Of a stretch of 8,508 nucleotides of DNA, positions 1 through 7,032 are shown piece by piece. The position numbers and the translations under genes are program-made. The DNA comes from an uncultured Clostridia bacterium. Lineage in GTDB: Bacteria; Bacillota; Clostridia; Oscillospirales; Butyricicoccaceae. Under the pieces are notes generated by a model. It saw nothing but the letters and a program-made list of their open reading frames with translations, ran no database searches and was not told the DNA's origin. Each line of letters starts with the position of its first letter. Positions within the stretch are counted from its first letter, which is position 1. Location: assembly GCA_945486175.1 (NCBI GenBank), contig CALYTA010000025.1:1-8508 (forward strand), given 5' to 3'.

Positions 1-222
1 GACTACGCCGATATCGCACACGCCGTGCTCGACGTAGGTGATGACGTCCGCTGCCTTCGCGAGGACAAGTTCAATATTGGAATCCGGCAGCTTAAAAATC
101 AGCTTGCGCGAACCGGAGCGCAGCTCACTGACATCGTAGCCGGAGTGCTCCAGCAGCTCGAGTGTTTTCTTTTCCAGTCTGCCCTTGGTCAGGGCAATGC
201 GGATTGTATTCTCCGGTGTCAT
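1..222 (-). CDS. hisG: ATP phosphoribosyltransferase catalytic subunit, HisG (5' part, runs off the left edge)
   Basis: HisG condenses ATP with PRPP to give phosphoribosyl-ATP, the first committed step of histidine synthesis in the cytoplasm. Only the first 74 codons are present. Seen: the start MTPENTIRIALTKGRLEK, the typical HisG opening (IALTKGRL at about residues 9-16), then SGYDVSEL, SRKLIF (about residues 40-45) and HGVCDIGVV, matching the beta-strand layout of the family's N-terminal domain. The ATG (220-222) overlaps the hisZ stop as ATGA, and a strong GGAGGT lies six bases upstream inside hisZ, so the start is secure and translation is probably coupled. Because hisZ is present, family knowledge predicts the short HisG form without the C-terminal histidine-binding domain; that end is outside the window, so this is inference. 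Confidence 0.95.
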   Translation of the reverse strand, partial: MTPENTIRIALTKGRLEKKTLELLEHSGYDVSELRSGSRKLIFKLPDSNIELVLAKAADVITYVEHGVCDIGVV

Positions 223-1403
223 GCCTGCACCTCCGTCTTCTGAATGCCGTTTTTGTCAAAGGTCACCAGCATGCGGTAGCCCTTTCTCTTTGCAATTTCC
301 ATCGCCTGCTCCAGCGTGTCGCACGGTGCAAGCTCCGCCAGCTTTCCGCTGACATGGATGTAATCGAGCGCCAGCTTCAGATAGCCTGCGCCGCAGAACA
401 CCAGCTCCTCAGCCGTCTGCTCCTGCTTCAGTTCAACCGAATCGGACAGCTCATCGATATCGATGGCAAAGCCGGTCGCCGGGATATCCCTGCCGAACTT
501 TCCGCACAGGCTGTCATACCGTCCGCCAACCAGAACCGGCGCGCCTGCGCCGCCCATATACCCGCGGAACATCATGCCGGTATAGTAGTCGATTTCCTGT
601 ACCAAGCCGAGGTCAATCATGACATTCTCGCCAAAGCCCGCGGTGGTAATCGCATCAATCAGGTCGCGCAGGTATTCAACCGCACGCAGCACCTCGCTGT
701 TGTCGGTCAGGCGGGCAACCTCTTCCAGCACCTCGCCGCCGCCGAACAGCGTCGGCATCGCCTTGAGTGCCTGATATGCTTCGCGGTCCTTGAACGGCTC
801 GAGCACGTCGCCCAGCGCCGCATACGACTTGTTTTCAATATGCGAACGGATGGTTTCCTCTGTCTCCGCGTCGACATCCAGCGAGGCAATCAGCGCCTTG
901 TAAATCGCCGCATGGCCCAGCTCAATGCGGAAGGTCTCGCCCTTGACCGCTGCGAGCGCCTCAAAGGCCGCCGTCAGGATATCCAGATCCGCCATCATGC
1001 CCTTTGCACCGAGCAGCTCCGCGCCCGCCTGCATGACTTCGGTGGAATGTCCGCGGTGGAACGAGCTGGCGCGGTGCACCTTCTGTACATAGTACAGGCG
1101 CAGCGGCAGCGCTTCGTCATCCAGCTTGGTGGTCACGACGCGCGCAATCGGGGTCGTGTTGTCCGGGCGCAGGACCAGCAGGCGGCCGTTGCGGTCAGTC
1201 AGCTTGTACATCTTTTCCTGCCCGATGGACGAGCCGGCCTGTACAAATACGTCATAATATTCCAGCGACGGGGTAATGATCTCATCATACCCGCGCGCCT
1301 CTAACAGATTACGGATTCTTCTCTCATTCTGCCGGAACAGGCGCGTCGCCGCAAACAGACGGTCACGGCTGCCCTCCGGTGTGGAGATCGCATATTGATT
1401 CAT
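219..1403 (-). CDS. hisZ: ATP phosphoribosyltransferase regulatory subunit HisZ
   Basis: HisZ is a histidyl-tRNA-synthetase paralogue that does not charge tRNA. It binds short HisG to form an active, histidine-inhibited ATP phosphoribosyltransferase. The 394-residue product has the class II synthetase-like core. There is a motif-1-like region near residues 30-50 (YDEIITPSLEYYDVF) and a motif-2-like segment with LRPDNTTPIAR around R79-N82. IDYYTGMMF (D272-F279) corresponds to the HisRS histidine-binding segment, and GGRYD (293-297) to PATGFAID (308-315) forms the motif-3 region. A short C-terminal extension (about 320-394) replaces a full anticodon-binding domain, which argues against HisS itself, as does the position directly before hisG. 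The ATG start follows GAGGT by ten bases and is preceded by a clear promoter. It is first in what looks like a his operon. Confidence 0.94.
   Translation of the reverse strand: MNQYAISTPEGSRDRLFAATRLFRQNERRIRNLLEARGYDEIITPSLEYYDVFVQAGSSIGQEKMYKLTDRNGRLLVLRPDNTTPIARVVTTKLDDEALPLRLYYVQKVHRASSFHRGHSTEVMQAGAELLGAKGMMADLDILTAAFEALAAVKGETFRIELGHAAIYKALIASLDVDAETEETIRSHIENKSYAALGDVLEPFKDREAYQALKAMPTLFGGGEVLEEVARLTDNSEVLRAVEYLRDLIDAITTAGFGENVMIDLGLVQEIDYYTGMMFRGYMGGAGAPVLVGGRYDSLCGKFGRDIPATGFAIDIDELSDSVELKQEQTAEELVFCGAGYLKLALDYIHVSGKLAELAPCDTLEQAMEIAKRKGYRMLVTFDKNGIQKTEVQA
229..234 (-). promoter_or_regulatory. Shine-Dalgarno site of hisG inside the hisZ 3' end
   Basis: On the minus strand GGAGGT precedes the hisG ATG by six bases (GCAGGC). 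It lies within the last codons of hisZ, so ribosomes finishing hisZ end at the four-base ATGA overlap next to a strong initiation site. This suits equal production of two subunits of one complex. Confidence 0.85.
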
Positions 1404-1413
1404 AGTGTTTCGT

Positions 1414-1418
1414 ACCTC
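1414..1418 (-). promoter_or_regulatory. Shine-Dalgarno site of hisZ
   Basis: GAGGT on the minus strand, ten bases before the hisZ ATG (1401-1403). The spacing is slightly long. No other in-frame start near it has a better site, and the protein begins MNQYAISTPEGSRD, which fits HisZ N-termini. Confidence 0.65.
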
Positions 1419-1419
1419 T

Positions 1420-1469
1420 ATACCATTTATTGTTTTATCACTTTAACGCGTTAACATAATACCATTTAT
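1420..1469. repeat. 11-bp direct repeat bracketing the hisZ operator
   Basis: ATAAATGGTAT on the minus strand occurs exactly twice, at 1469-1459 (spacer and first bases of the -10 box) and at 1430-1420 (leader, just before the ribosome site). The copies are 39 bases apart start to start and sit on either side of the 12-bp palindrome. They may be a second set of protein-binding sites, the trace of a small duplication, or chance in AT-rich DNA. Confidence 0.6.
1443..1454. promoter_or_regulatory. Candidate operator: perfect 12-bp palindrome over the hisZ transcription start
   Basis: TTAACGCGTTAA reads the same on both strands. It begins one base after the -10 box and covers the expected +1, a classic repressor position. 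An even-length palindrome suits a dimeric helix-turn-helix repressor. A TrpR/YerC-like HisR regulator has been proposed for histidine genes in Firmicutes and would be one candidate, a LacI-family protein another. I cannot match the site to a known motif from memory, so the regulator is unidentified. Confidence 0.55.
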
Positions 1470-1484
1470 GCAATTTGCTGTCAA
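1456..1484 (-). promoter_or_regulatory. Vegetative (sigma-A type) promoter of the hisZ-hisG operon
   Basis: On the minus strand a perfect -35 box TTGACA (1484 to 1479) is followed by exactly 17 bases and the -10 box TATTAT (1461 to 1456), one mismatch from TATAAT. Transcription would start around 1449-1450. That leaves a leader of about 45 bases before the hisZ ATG, too short for a T-box or peptide-type attenuator. It lies in AT-rich DNA between GC-rich genes and points towards hisZ. Start site and sigma factor are inferred from consensus only. Confidence 0.85.
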
Positions 1485-1538
1485 GCATTCTTTGCCATTT
1501 CGGGCAGAATAAATCCAAAAAGCCAAAATACAGTTCAA

Positions 1539-1557
1539 ATTTCGCGCATTTCGCGCG
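1539..1557 (-). repeat. 9-bp tandem repeat forming a small GC hairpin downstream of polC
   Basis: On the minus strand GCGCGAAAT occurs twice in tandem (1556-1548 and 1547-1539), which also lets CGCGC (1557-1553) pair with GCGCG (1547-1543) around a GAAAT loop. It starts 28 bases after the polC stop codon and is followed by AAATTTG, with looser T-rich DNA further on, not by a clean T run. It could be a weak terminator or a mRNA 3'-end stabiliser. It is not a convincing intrinsic terminator, as the stem has only five pairs. Confidence 0.4.
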
Positions 1558-1584
1558 TGTAACATTGTGCAAAACAGACAAAAC

Positions 1585-4500
1585 TCAGAACAGCGAAACC
1601 TGCGTGCTCTCTGGCATATCTGCCAGCGCGCCGATCTGCCCGAGCAGCTCGACAACGCCCTTCGACACCTTCGGACAGCGGATGACAACCTCCTCCTGCG
1701 AGAGGAACGGGCCGTTTTTGCGCTCCTCCACGATGGAGAGCGCAGCCTGCTCGCCGATGCCCGGCATGGATGTAAACGGCGGAATCAGGCCATTTTCCGT
1801 GACCAGAAATGTTGTCGCATCCGATTTGTAGATATCCATCGGCTCAAACACAAAGCCGCGCCGGTAAAATTCATGCACGACCTCCAGCGTTGTCATCATA
1901 TCATTTTCTGCGGCAGAAATCGTCTTTTCGCGCGTCTTCTGCTGCAATTCGTGGATTTTGTCCACACAGACCTCGTCGCCGCGGATCATGCACGACGCGT
2001 CAAAGCCCTTCGCGCGGATAGAAAAATACGCCGAATAGAACGCGAGCGGCTTGTGTACCTTGAACCACGCAATGCGGAACGCCATCATGACATACGCGAC
2101 CGCATGCGCCTTCGGGAACATGTACTTGATCTTTTTGCACGAGTCGATATACCACTCCGGTACATCCTGTGCCCGCATGGCCTCCTCCATCTCGGGCTTG
2201 AGGCCCTTGCCCTTTCGCACGGACTCCATCGTCTGGAAGCTGAGCTTCGGCTCGACACCCTTGCCCAGCAGGTAGTTCATGATATCGTCACGGCAGCAGA
2301 TACATTCCTTCAGCGGGACACCCTGCTCGACCAGTGTCTGCGCATTGCCCAGCCAGACGTCCGTACCGTGCGACAAACCGGAAATACACAGCAGTTCGTC
2401 GAATGATGTCGGCTTGGTGTCGCGCACCATTCCGCGGACAAATTTTGTGCCGAACTCCGGCACCGCGATACAGCCGAGGTCGCCCAGTATCGGGTCGGGC
2501 TCATCGGACACATAGTGCAGCGCCTTGTTGGAGGTGAACAGGCTCATGACATCCGGGTCATTGAGCGGAATTTCGCGCGCATTGACGCCCGTCAGCTCCT
2601 CCAGATGCTTGATGATCGTCGGATCATCGTGCCCGAGCTCGTCCAGCTTGAGCAGGTTTTCATCGATAGAATGATATTCGAAATGGGTGGTGATGATGTC
2701 GGAATTGGGATCGTCTGCCGGATGCTGTACCGGGCAGAAGTCGTAAATATCGACCTCCTTCGGGACGACAACGATGCCGCCCGGATGCTGTCCGGTCGTG
2801 CGCTTGATGCCCGTGCAGCCGGCGGTCAGGCGGTTTTCCTCCGCGCGCCCCGCCTGAATGCCGCGCTCATCCATGTACTTTTTGACATAGCCGTAGGCGG
2901 TCTTTTCCGCGACCGTGCCAATCGTGCCCGCGCGGAATACGTGGTCATGCCCGAACAGCTCGCCGGTGTACCAGTGGATTTTGGGCTGGTATTCGCCCGA
3001 AAAGTTCAGGTCAATATCCGGCACCTTGTCGCCGTTGAAGCCGAGGAAGGTCTCAAACGGGATGGAAAAGCCTTCGCGCCGCAGCTCCGCGCCGCAGTTC
3101 GGGCATTTTTTCTCCGGCAGGTCGACACCACAGCCATAGCCCTCATTTTCATGCCACTCGATGTAGTGGCAGTCGGGGCACAGGTAATGCGGCGCAAGCG
3201 AATTTACCTCGGTGATGTCTGACATAAACGCGACGAGCGACGAGCCAACCGAACCTCGCGAGCCGACCAGATAGCCGTCCTCCAGCGATTTGGCGACCAG
3301 CTTCTGCGCGATCATATACATCACGTCATAGCCGTTGCCGATAATCGAACCCAGCTCGCGCTCCAGACGCGCCTGTACCTTCTCCGGCAGCGGGTCGCCG
3401 TACATGCGCTTCGCCTTTTCGTAGCACATGGTCTCCAGTTCTTCCGCTGAATTGTCCATCTTCGGCGGATAGTTCTCGCGCGGGACAGGGCGCAGCGTGT
3501 CACACCAGTCCGCAATCAGGTTCGTGTTGGTGACGACGACCTCCATCGCGCGGTCTTCTCCGAGATAGGAAAATTCCTCCAGCATTTCATCTGTCGTCTT
3601 GAGATACAGCGGCGCCTGATTGTCCGCGTCCTTGAAGCCCATGCCCGCCATCAGGATGCGGCGGAACGCTTCATCCTGCGGCTCGAGGAAGTGCACATCG
3701 CCGGTAGCGACGCACGGCTTGCCCAGCTCGTCCGCAATCGCCAGAATCTGGCGGTTGTAATTGCGCAGATCCTCCTCGTCGCGCGCAGTGCCGTTTGCGA
3801 TGAGGAATTTGTTGTTGCCAATCGGCTGGATTTCCAGATAATCATAAAAGTCCGCGATGCGCAGCAGCTCTTCATGCGATGCGCCGCCGATGAGTGCGGA
3901 AAACAGCTCGCCCGCCTCACAGGCCGAGCCGAAAATCAGACCCTCGCGGTGCCGGATCAGCTCGCTGCGCGGCATGATCGGCTTCTTATTATAATACTTC
4001 AGATGGGAATACGAAATCAGCTTGTAGAGATTTTTCAGTCCCGCCTGATTTTTTGCCAGGATAATGAAATGATAGCGGCGCAGGTTTTTCAGGCTGCCCG
4101 TCTTCGCCTTCAGGCCCGCCAGCAGCGGATTGATGTCGGAGATTTTTTCCGCATGCAGCTCGGTGCGCATTTTCTCAATCAGCTTGATAAAGATGCGCCC
4201 CAGCACTGCCGCGTCCTCACTCGCGCGGTGGTGGTCGAACGGGCCGACCTTGAGCGCCTTCGCCATGCTGTCCAGACGGTGGCGCGCCATGTCCGGAAAC
4301 AGGATTTTGGACATTTCCACCGTGTCAATCGAGGTAAAATCCCGCTGGATGCCCAGCCGTTCACAGCCCTTGTTCACAAACGCCATGTCAAAGCCCGCGT
4401 TATGCGCGACAAGCGGCAGATCACCGGCAAATTCCAAAAATGCGGGTAGCGCGTCCGCCAAATCAGGGGCATCTGCCACAGTTTCATCCGAAATGCCGGT

Positions 4501-5937
4501 CAGCTCGGTGATATTCGCCGGAATCGGCTTGTGCGGATTGACATAGGTCTGGAATTCCTCCAGCACCTCGCCGCCGCGCACCTTGACCGCCGCGATTTCC
4601 GTGATCTCCTCAAATTCCGGCTTGAGGCCCGTGGTCTCCGTGTCGAAACAGACAAAGGTCTCATCCAGCGGCGCATCATACCTGCCTTTGACGACCGAGA
4701 CCCCTCCGGAATCGTCGACATAATACGCCTCTACGCCGTACAGCACCTTGAGGTCAATGCCGTTGCGCTCGATGGCGTGCATCGCGTCCGGGAACGCCTG
4801 TGCAACGCCGTGGTCGGTCACGGCAATCGCCGTATGCCCCCACGATTTCGCGCGCTTCATCAGGTTCTTCATCGGGGAAATACCGTCCATCGTGGACATA
4901 TTCGTGTGCAGATGCAGCTCGACGCGCTTTTTCTCCGCCGTATCCTGGCGCTCCGGCTTTTGGCTCAGCACAATGCCGGTCGGCTCGAGGATGGTCTCCT
5001 TTTCGTAGGTATCGTAGCTGATTTTGCCCTGTACGGTCAGATACATGCCGGTTTTGATGACATCCATCAGCTCCCCGGCCTTTTCCTTCGCCATGAACTT
5101 GCTCACGCGCATGGAGCTTGTCCAGTCGGTGATATCAAAGCCGACCTTGATCCATTCCCTGCCGGTATTTTTGCTCTTGATCTCACGGTGCTCGACAAAG
5201 AACACCTCGCCGCGGATGGTTGCGCTGTCCACCGCGCCGATTGCTTCGCGGATGGACACAACCGGCTGGTCAAACAGCTTGCCGAACAGGACGTTTTCGT
5301 TCTTTTTGACTGCAAACGACTTGCGCGGGCGATAGCTCTTTTCCTTCTTTGCCGGGCTCGGTTCCTCTTTTTTCGGCTTTTCCTGTGCCGGTGCAGACGC
5401 TTCTGCCGCAGCTGCCTTTTGCAGGCGCTCCGCGCGCTTTTCGGCTGTCTTTTCGTCGAATTTGCGCTCGGCTTCCTCATCTACATGTACCATGTTCACC
5501 GGACACTCCAGCCCGGTTTCCGTGCGGATCATCTCCGGCAGCTGGCGCAGATCGGTGGACAGGTATTCCGCGCCGGTGGACAGCATGGAAACCGAAAGCC
5601 CGTCATCTGTCACCTGCCAGCGGCTGTCCGCCAGATAGCCCTGTGCGGACGGCCTGCGCAGCACGAGATAATCGCGCAGGCTCTGTAGATACGGCTCAGT
5701 CAGGCTGCCGAGGTCATAGCGCGGCGCAATGCGCACGCGCGAAAAGCCATATGCGGAGCGAATGCCCTTTTCCATATCAAGCAGCGCTTTTCGCGGCACA
5801 ATTTCGTCAAAATGTACCCTGCAGACCACTGCTTTTTTGTCGTGACTGACCGCAACAGAGCATACCTCTCCGCCGGAAAGGTATGCTCCATGGTCCTGGT
5901 CTTCATATCGTTCAAACAGGTCTCCCAATGTTGTCAA
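1585..5937 (-). CDS. polC: DNA polymerase III alpha subunit, PolC type (Gram-positive replicative polymerase)
   Basis: PolC is the main replicative polymerase of Firmicutes, combining synthesis and 3'-5' proofreading. The 1450-residue length is normal for the family. Order seen: an N-terminal domain (1-150); a Lys/Glu/Ala-rich linker (about 153-212); an OB-fold region (about 225-330); and a PHP domain with HLH (342-344), D351 and VTDH (373-376). The PHP domain is split by a DEDDh exonuclease: FDTETTG with D432 and E434, HNAGFD with D517, HRASED with H570 and D575. PHP resumes with ATGDVHFL. The polymerase follows: GSRGSVGSS (892-900), a zinc module C920/C923/C945/C948, catalytic PDIDLNF (D974, D976), HPGG (1051-1054) and MFPKAHA (1273-1279). 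QVSLF at the extreme C-terminus is a canonical sliding-clamp-binding motif. All active-site motifs look intact. The start is TTG, three bases after ispG. Confidence 0.97.
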   Translation of the reverse strand: MTTLGDLFERYEDQDHGAYLSGGEVCSVAVSHDKKAVVCRVHFDEIVPRKALLDMEKGIRSAYGFSRVRIAPRYDLGSLTEPYLQSLRDYLVLRRPSAQGYLADSRWQVTDDGLSVSMLSTGAEYLSTDLRQLPEMIRTETGLECPVNMVHVDEEAERKFDEKTAEKRAERLQKAAAAEASAPAQEKPKKEEPSPAKKEKSYRPRKSFAVKKNENVLFGKLFDQPVVSIREAIGAVDSATIRGEVFFVEHREIKSKNTGREWIKVGFDITDWTSSMRVSKFMAKEKAGELMDVIKTGMYLTVQGKISYDTYEKETILEPTGIVLSQKPERQDTAEKKRVELHLHTNMSTMDGISPMKNLMKRAKSWGHTAIAVTDHGVAQAFPDAMHAIERNGIDLKVLYGVEAYYVDDSGGVSVVKGRYDAPLDETFVCFDTETTGLKPEFEEITEIAAVKVRGGEVLEEFQTYVNPHKPIPANITELTGISDETVADAPDLADALPAFLEFAGDLPLVAHNAGFDMAFVNKGCERLGIQRDFTSIDTVEMSKILFPDMARHRLDSMAKALKVGPFDHHRASEDAAVLGRIFIKLIEKMRTELHAEKISDINPLLAGLKAKTGSLKNLRRYHFIILAKNQAGLKNLYKLISYSHLKYYNKKPIMPRSELIRHREGLIFGSACEAGELFSALIGGASHEELLRIADFYDYLEIQPIGNNKFLIANGTARDEEDLRNYNRQILAIADELGKPCVATGDVHFLEPQDEAFRRILMAGMGFKDADNQAPLYLKTTDEMLEEFSYLGEDRAMEVVVTNTNLIADWCDTLRPVPRENYPPKMDNSAEELETMCYEKAKRMYGDPLPEKVQARLERELGSIIGNGYDVMYMIAQKLVAKSLEDGYLVGSRGSVGSSLVAFMSDITEVNSLAPHYLCPDCHYIEWHENEGYGCGVDLPEKKCPNCGAELRREGFSIPFETFLGFNGDKVPDIDLNFSGEYQPKIHWYTGELFGHDHVFRAGTIGTVAEKTAYGYVKKYMDERGIQAGRAEENRLTAGCTGIKRTTGQHPGGIVVVPKEVDIYDFCPVQHPADDPNSDIITTHFEYHSIDENLLKLDELGHDDPTIIKHLEELTGVNAREIPLNDPDVMSLFTSNKALHYVSDEPDPILGDLGCIAVPEFGTKFVRGMVRDTKPTSFDELLCISGLSHGTDVWLGNAQTLVEQGVPLKECICCRDDIMNYLLGKGVEPKLSFQTMESVRKGKGLKPEMEEAMRAQDVPEWYIDSCKKIKYMFPKAHAVAYVMMAFRIAWFKVHKPLAFYSAYFSIRAKGFDASCMIRGDEVCVDKIHELQQKTREKTISAAENDMMTTLEVVHEFYRRGFVFEPMDIYKSDATTFLVTENGLIPPFTSMPGIGEQAALSIVEERKNGPFLSQEEVVIRCPKVSKGVVELLGQIGALADMPESTQVSLF

Positions 5938-5955
5938 GGGTTATCTGCTCTCCTT
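5935..5955 (-). promoter_or_regulatory. polC start: TTG codon with a distant Shine-Dalgarno
   Basis: AAGGAG (5955-5950) lies within the last ispG codons, twelve bases before the TTG (5937-5935). The ispG stop TAA (5943-5941) falls between them. There is no ATG or GTG close by that keeps the family N-terminus, so TTG is the best start, but the spacing is long. Coupling to ispG termination is likely. A second in-frame TTG is three codons further in (5928) and would be an alternative. Confidence 0.6.
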
Positions 5956-6996
5956 TATCATCGCATGAATTTCCTTCATCAGTTCATCTACCAGCTGGTC
6001 CTGCGGCACCTTGCGCAGGATTTCGCCCTTGCGGAAAATCAGGCCTTCGCCGTCGCCGCCCGCGATGCCGATATCAGCCTCACGGGCCTCGCCCGGCCCA
6101 TTGACCGCACAGCCCATGACAGCGACCTTCAATTTGGCATCCAGACCGGCCACGCGCTGTTCGACCTCATTGGCAATTTCAATCAGGTTGATTTTCGTGC
6201 GCCCGCATGTCGGGCAGGAGACGATATTCACGCCCGTGTCGTTCAGTCCGACCGCCTTCAAAATCGCATATGCCGCGGTGATTTCATGCACCGGGTCTGC
6301 CGTCAGCGAGACGCGGATGGTGTCGCCAATGCCGAGCGCAAGCAGGCCGCCGATGCCCGCCGCCGACTTGATGGTGCCCATGTATTCCGTACCCGCCTCG
6401 GTCACGCCGAGGTGCAGCGGATAATTGGTCTTCTCATGCATCAGCTGGTACGCACGCATGGTTGTCGGCACGCTGGACGACTTGAGCGAAATGCAGATAT
6501 CGTCAAAGCCGTATTTGTTGAGCAGCGAGACATGATACAGCGCGCTCTCCACCATCGCCTCCGGTGTCGGCGAGCCGTATTTTTTCAGGATTTCCTTTTC
6601 AATCGAACCGGAATTGACGCCGATGCGGATTGGGATGTGCCGTTCTTTGCACGCCTCCGCAACCGCCTTCACGCGCTCCTCCGCGCCGATGTTGCCCGGA
6701 TTGATGCGGATCGCGCCCACGCCCGCCTCGGCGGATGCCAGTGCAAGCCGGTAATCGAAGTGAATGTCCGCAACCACCGGGATGGGAGACTGCGCGCAGA
6801 TGATTTTCATTGCCTCTGCGGCTTCCATATCCGGTACCGTGCAGCGGACAATATGGCAGCCAGCCGCCGCCAGACGTTCAATCTGTGCCAGCGTCGCCGC
6901 TGCGTCGCGCGTATCCGTGTTGGTCATCGACTGCACGGCAATCGGCGCGCCGCCGCCGACCGGAACATTTCCCACCATAATCTGTTTCGTATTCAT
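5941..6996 (-). CDS. ispG: 4-hydroxy-3-methylbut-2-enyl diphosphate synthase (IspG/GcpE), bacterial short form
   Basis: IspG reduces 2-C-methyl-erythritol 2,4-cyclodiphosphate to HMBPP, the penultimate MEP-pathway step, using a [4Fe-4S] cluster and electrons from ferredoxin or flavodoxin. The 351 residues fit the two-domain bacterial form without the central insert found in plants and some other bacteria. Seen: PIAVQSMTNTDTRD near residues 18-31 at the start of the TIM barrel, VADIHFDYRLAL, IRINPGNIG and IRIGVNSGS. The cluster ligands follow: SCPTC (C261, C264), then GCAVNGPGE with C296 and the conserved E303. It starts with ATG seven bases after AAGGAG (7009-7004). It follows rseP and touches polC, so it shares an operon with dxr, an earlier enzyme of the same pathway. 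No sequence oddity seen. Confidence 0.97.
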   Translation of the reverse strand: MNTKQIMVGNVPVGGGAPIAVQSMTNTDTRDAAATLAQIERLAAAGCHIVRCTVPDMEAAEAMKIICAQSPIPVVADIHFDYRLALASAEAGVGAIRINPGNIGAEERVKAVAEACKERHIPIRIGVNSGSIEKEILKKYGSPTPEAMVESALYHVSLLNKYGFDDICISLKSSSVPTTMRAYQLMHEKTNYPLHLGVTEAGTEYMGTIKSAAGIGGLLALGIGDTIRVSLTADPVHEITAAYAILKAVGLNDTGVNIVSCPTCGRTKINLIEIANEVEQRVAGLDAKLKVAVMGCAVNGPGEAREADIGIAGGDGEGLIFRKGEILRKVPQDQLVDELMKEIHAMIKESR

Positions 6997-7003
6997 ATGC
7001 TGT

Positions 7004-7009
7004 CTCCTT
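7004..7009 (-). promoter_or_regulatory. Shine-Dalgarno site of ispG
   Basis: AAGGAG on the minus strand, seven bases before the ispG ATG, in the 36-base gap after rseP. The gap contains no recognisable promoter or terminator, supporting co-transcription with rseP. Confidence 0.8.
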
Positions 7010-7032
7010 GTTTTTGCCCGTTTTCACACTGC

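Noticed and set aside
162..1304. 380-codon plus-strand open frame over hisZ
   Set aside because: Antisense shadow of hisZ with no recognisable domain and no plausible ribosome site that I can see.
1443..1688. 81-codon minus-strand frame running from the polC end into the intergenic region
   Set aside because: Out of frame with polC over its first half, no conserved motif, and it ends inside the hisZ promoter; chance frame.
1475..1831. 118-codon plus-strand frame covering the polC-hisZ junction
   Set aside because: Mostly antisense to the polC 3' end, no family similarity that I recognise, and it overlaps the promoter region on the opposite strand.
4531..5688. 385-codon plus-strand open frame inside polC
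   Set aside because: Antisense to the PHP/OB part of polC; composition is that of a shadow frame and polC is intact across it.
5914..5937. TTGACA at the polC start codon as a possible -35 box
   Set aside because: At 17 bases downstream the sequence is TGAACG, not a -10 box; TTGACA here is simply the first two codons.
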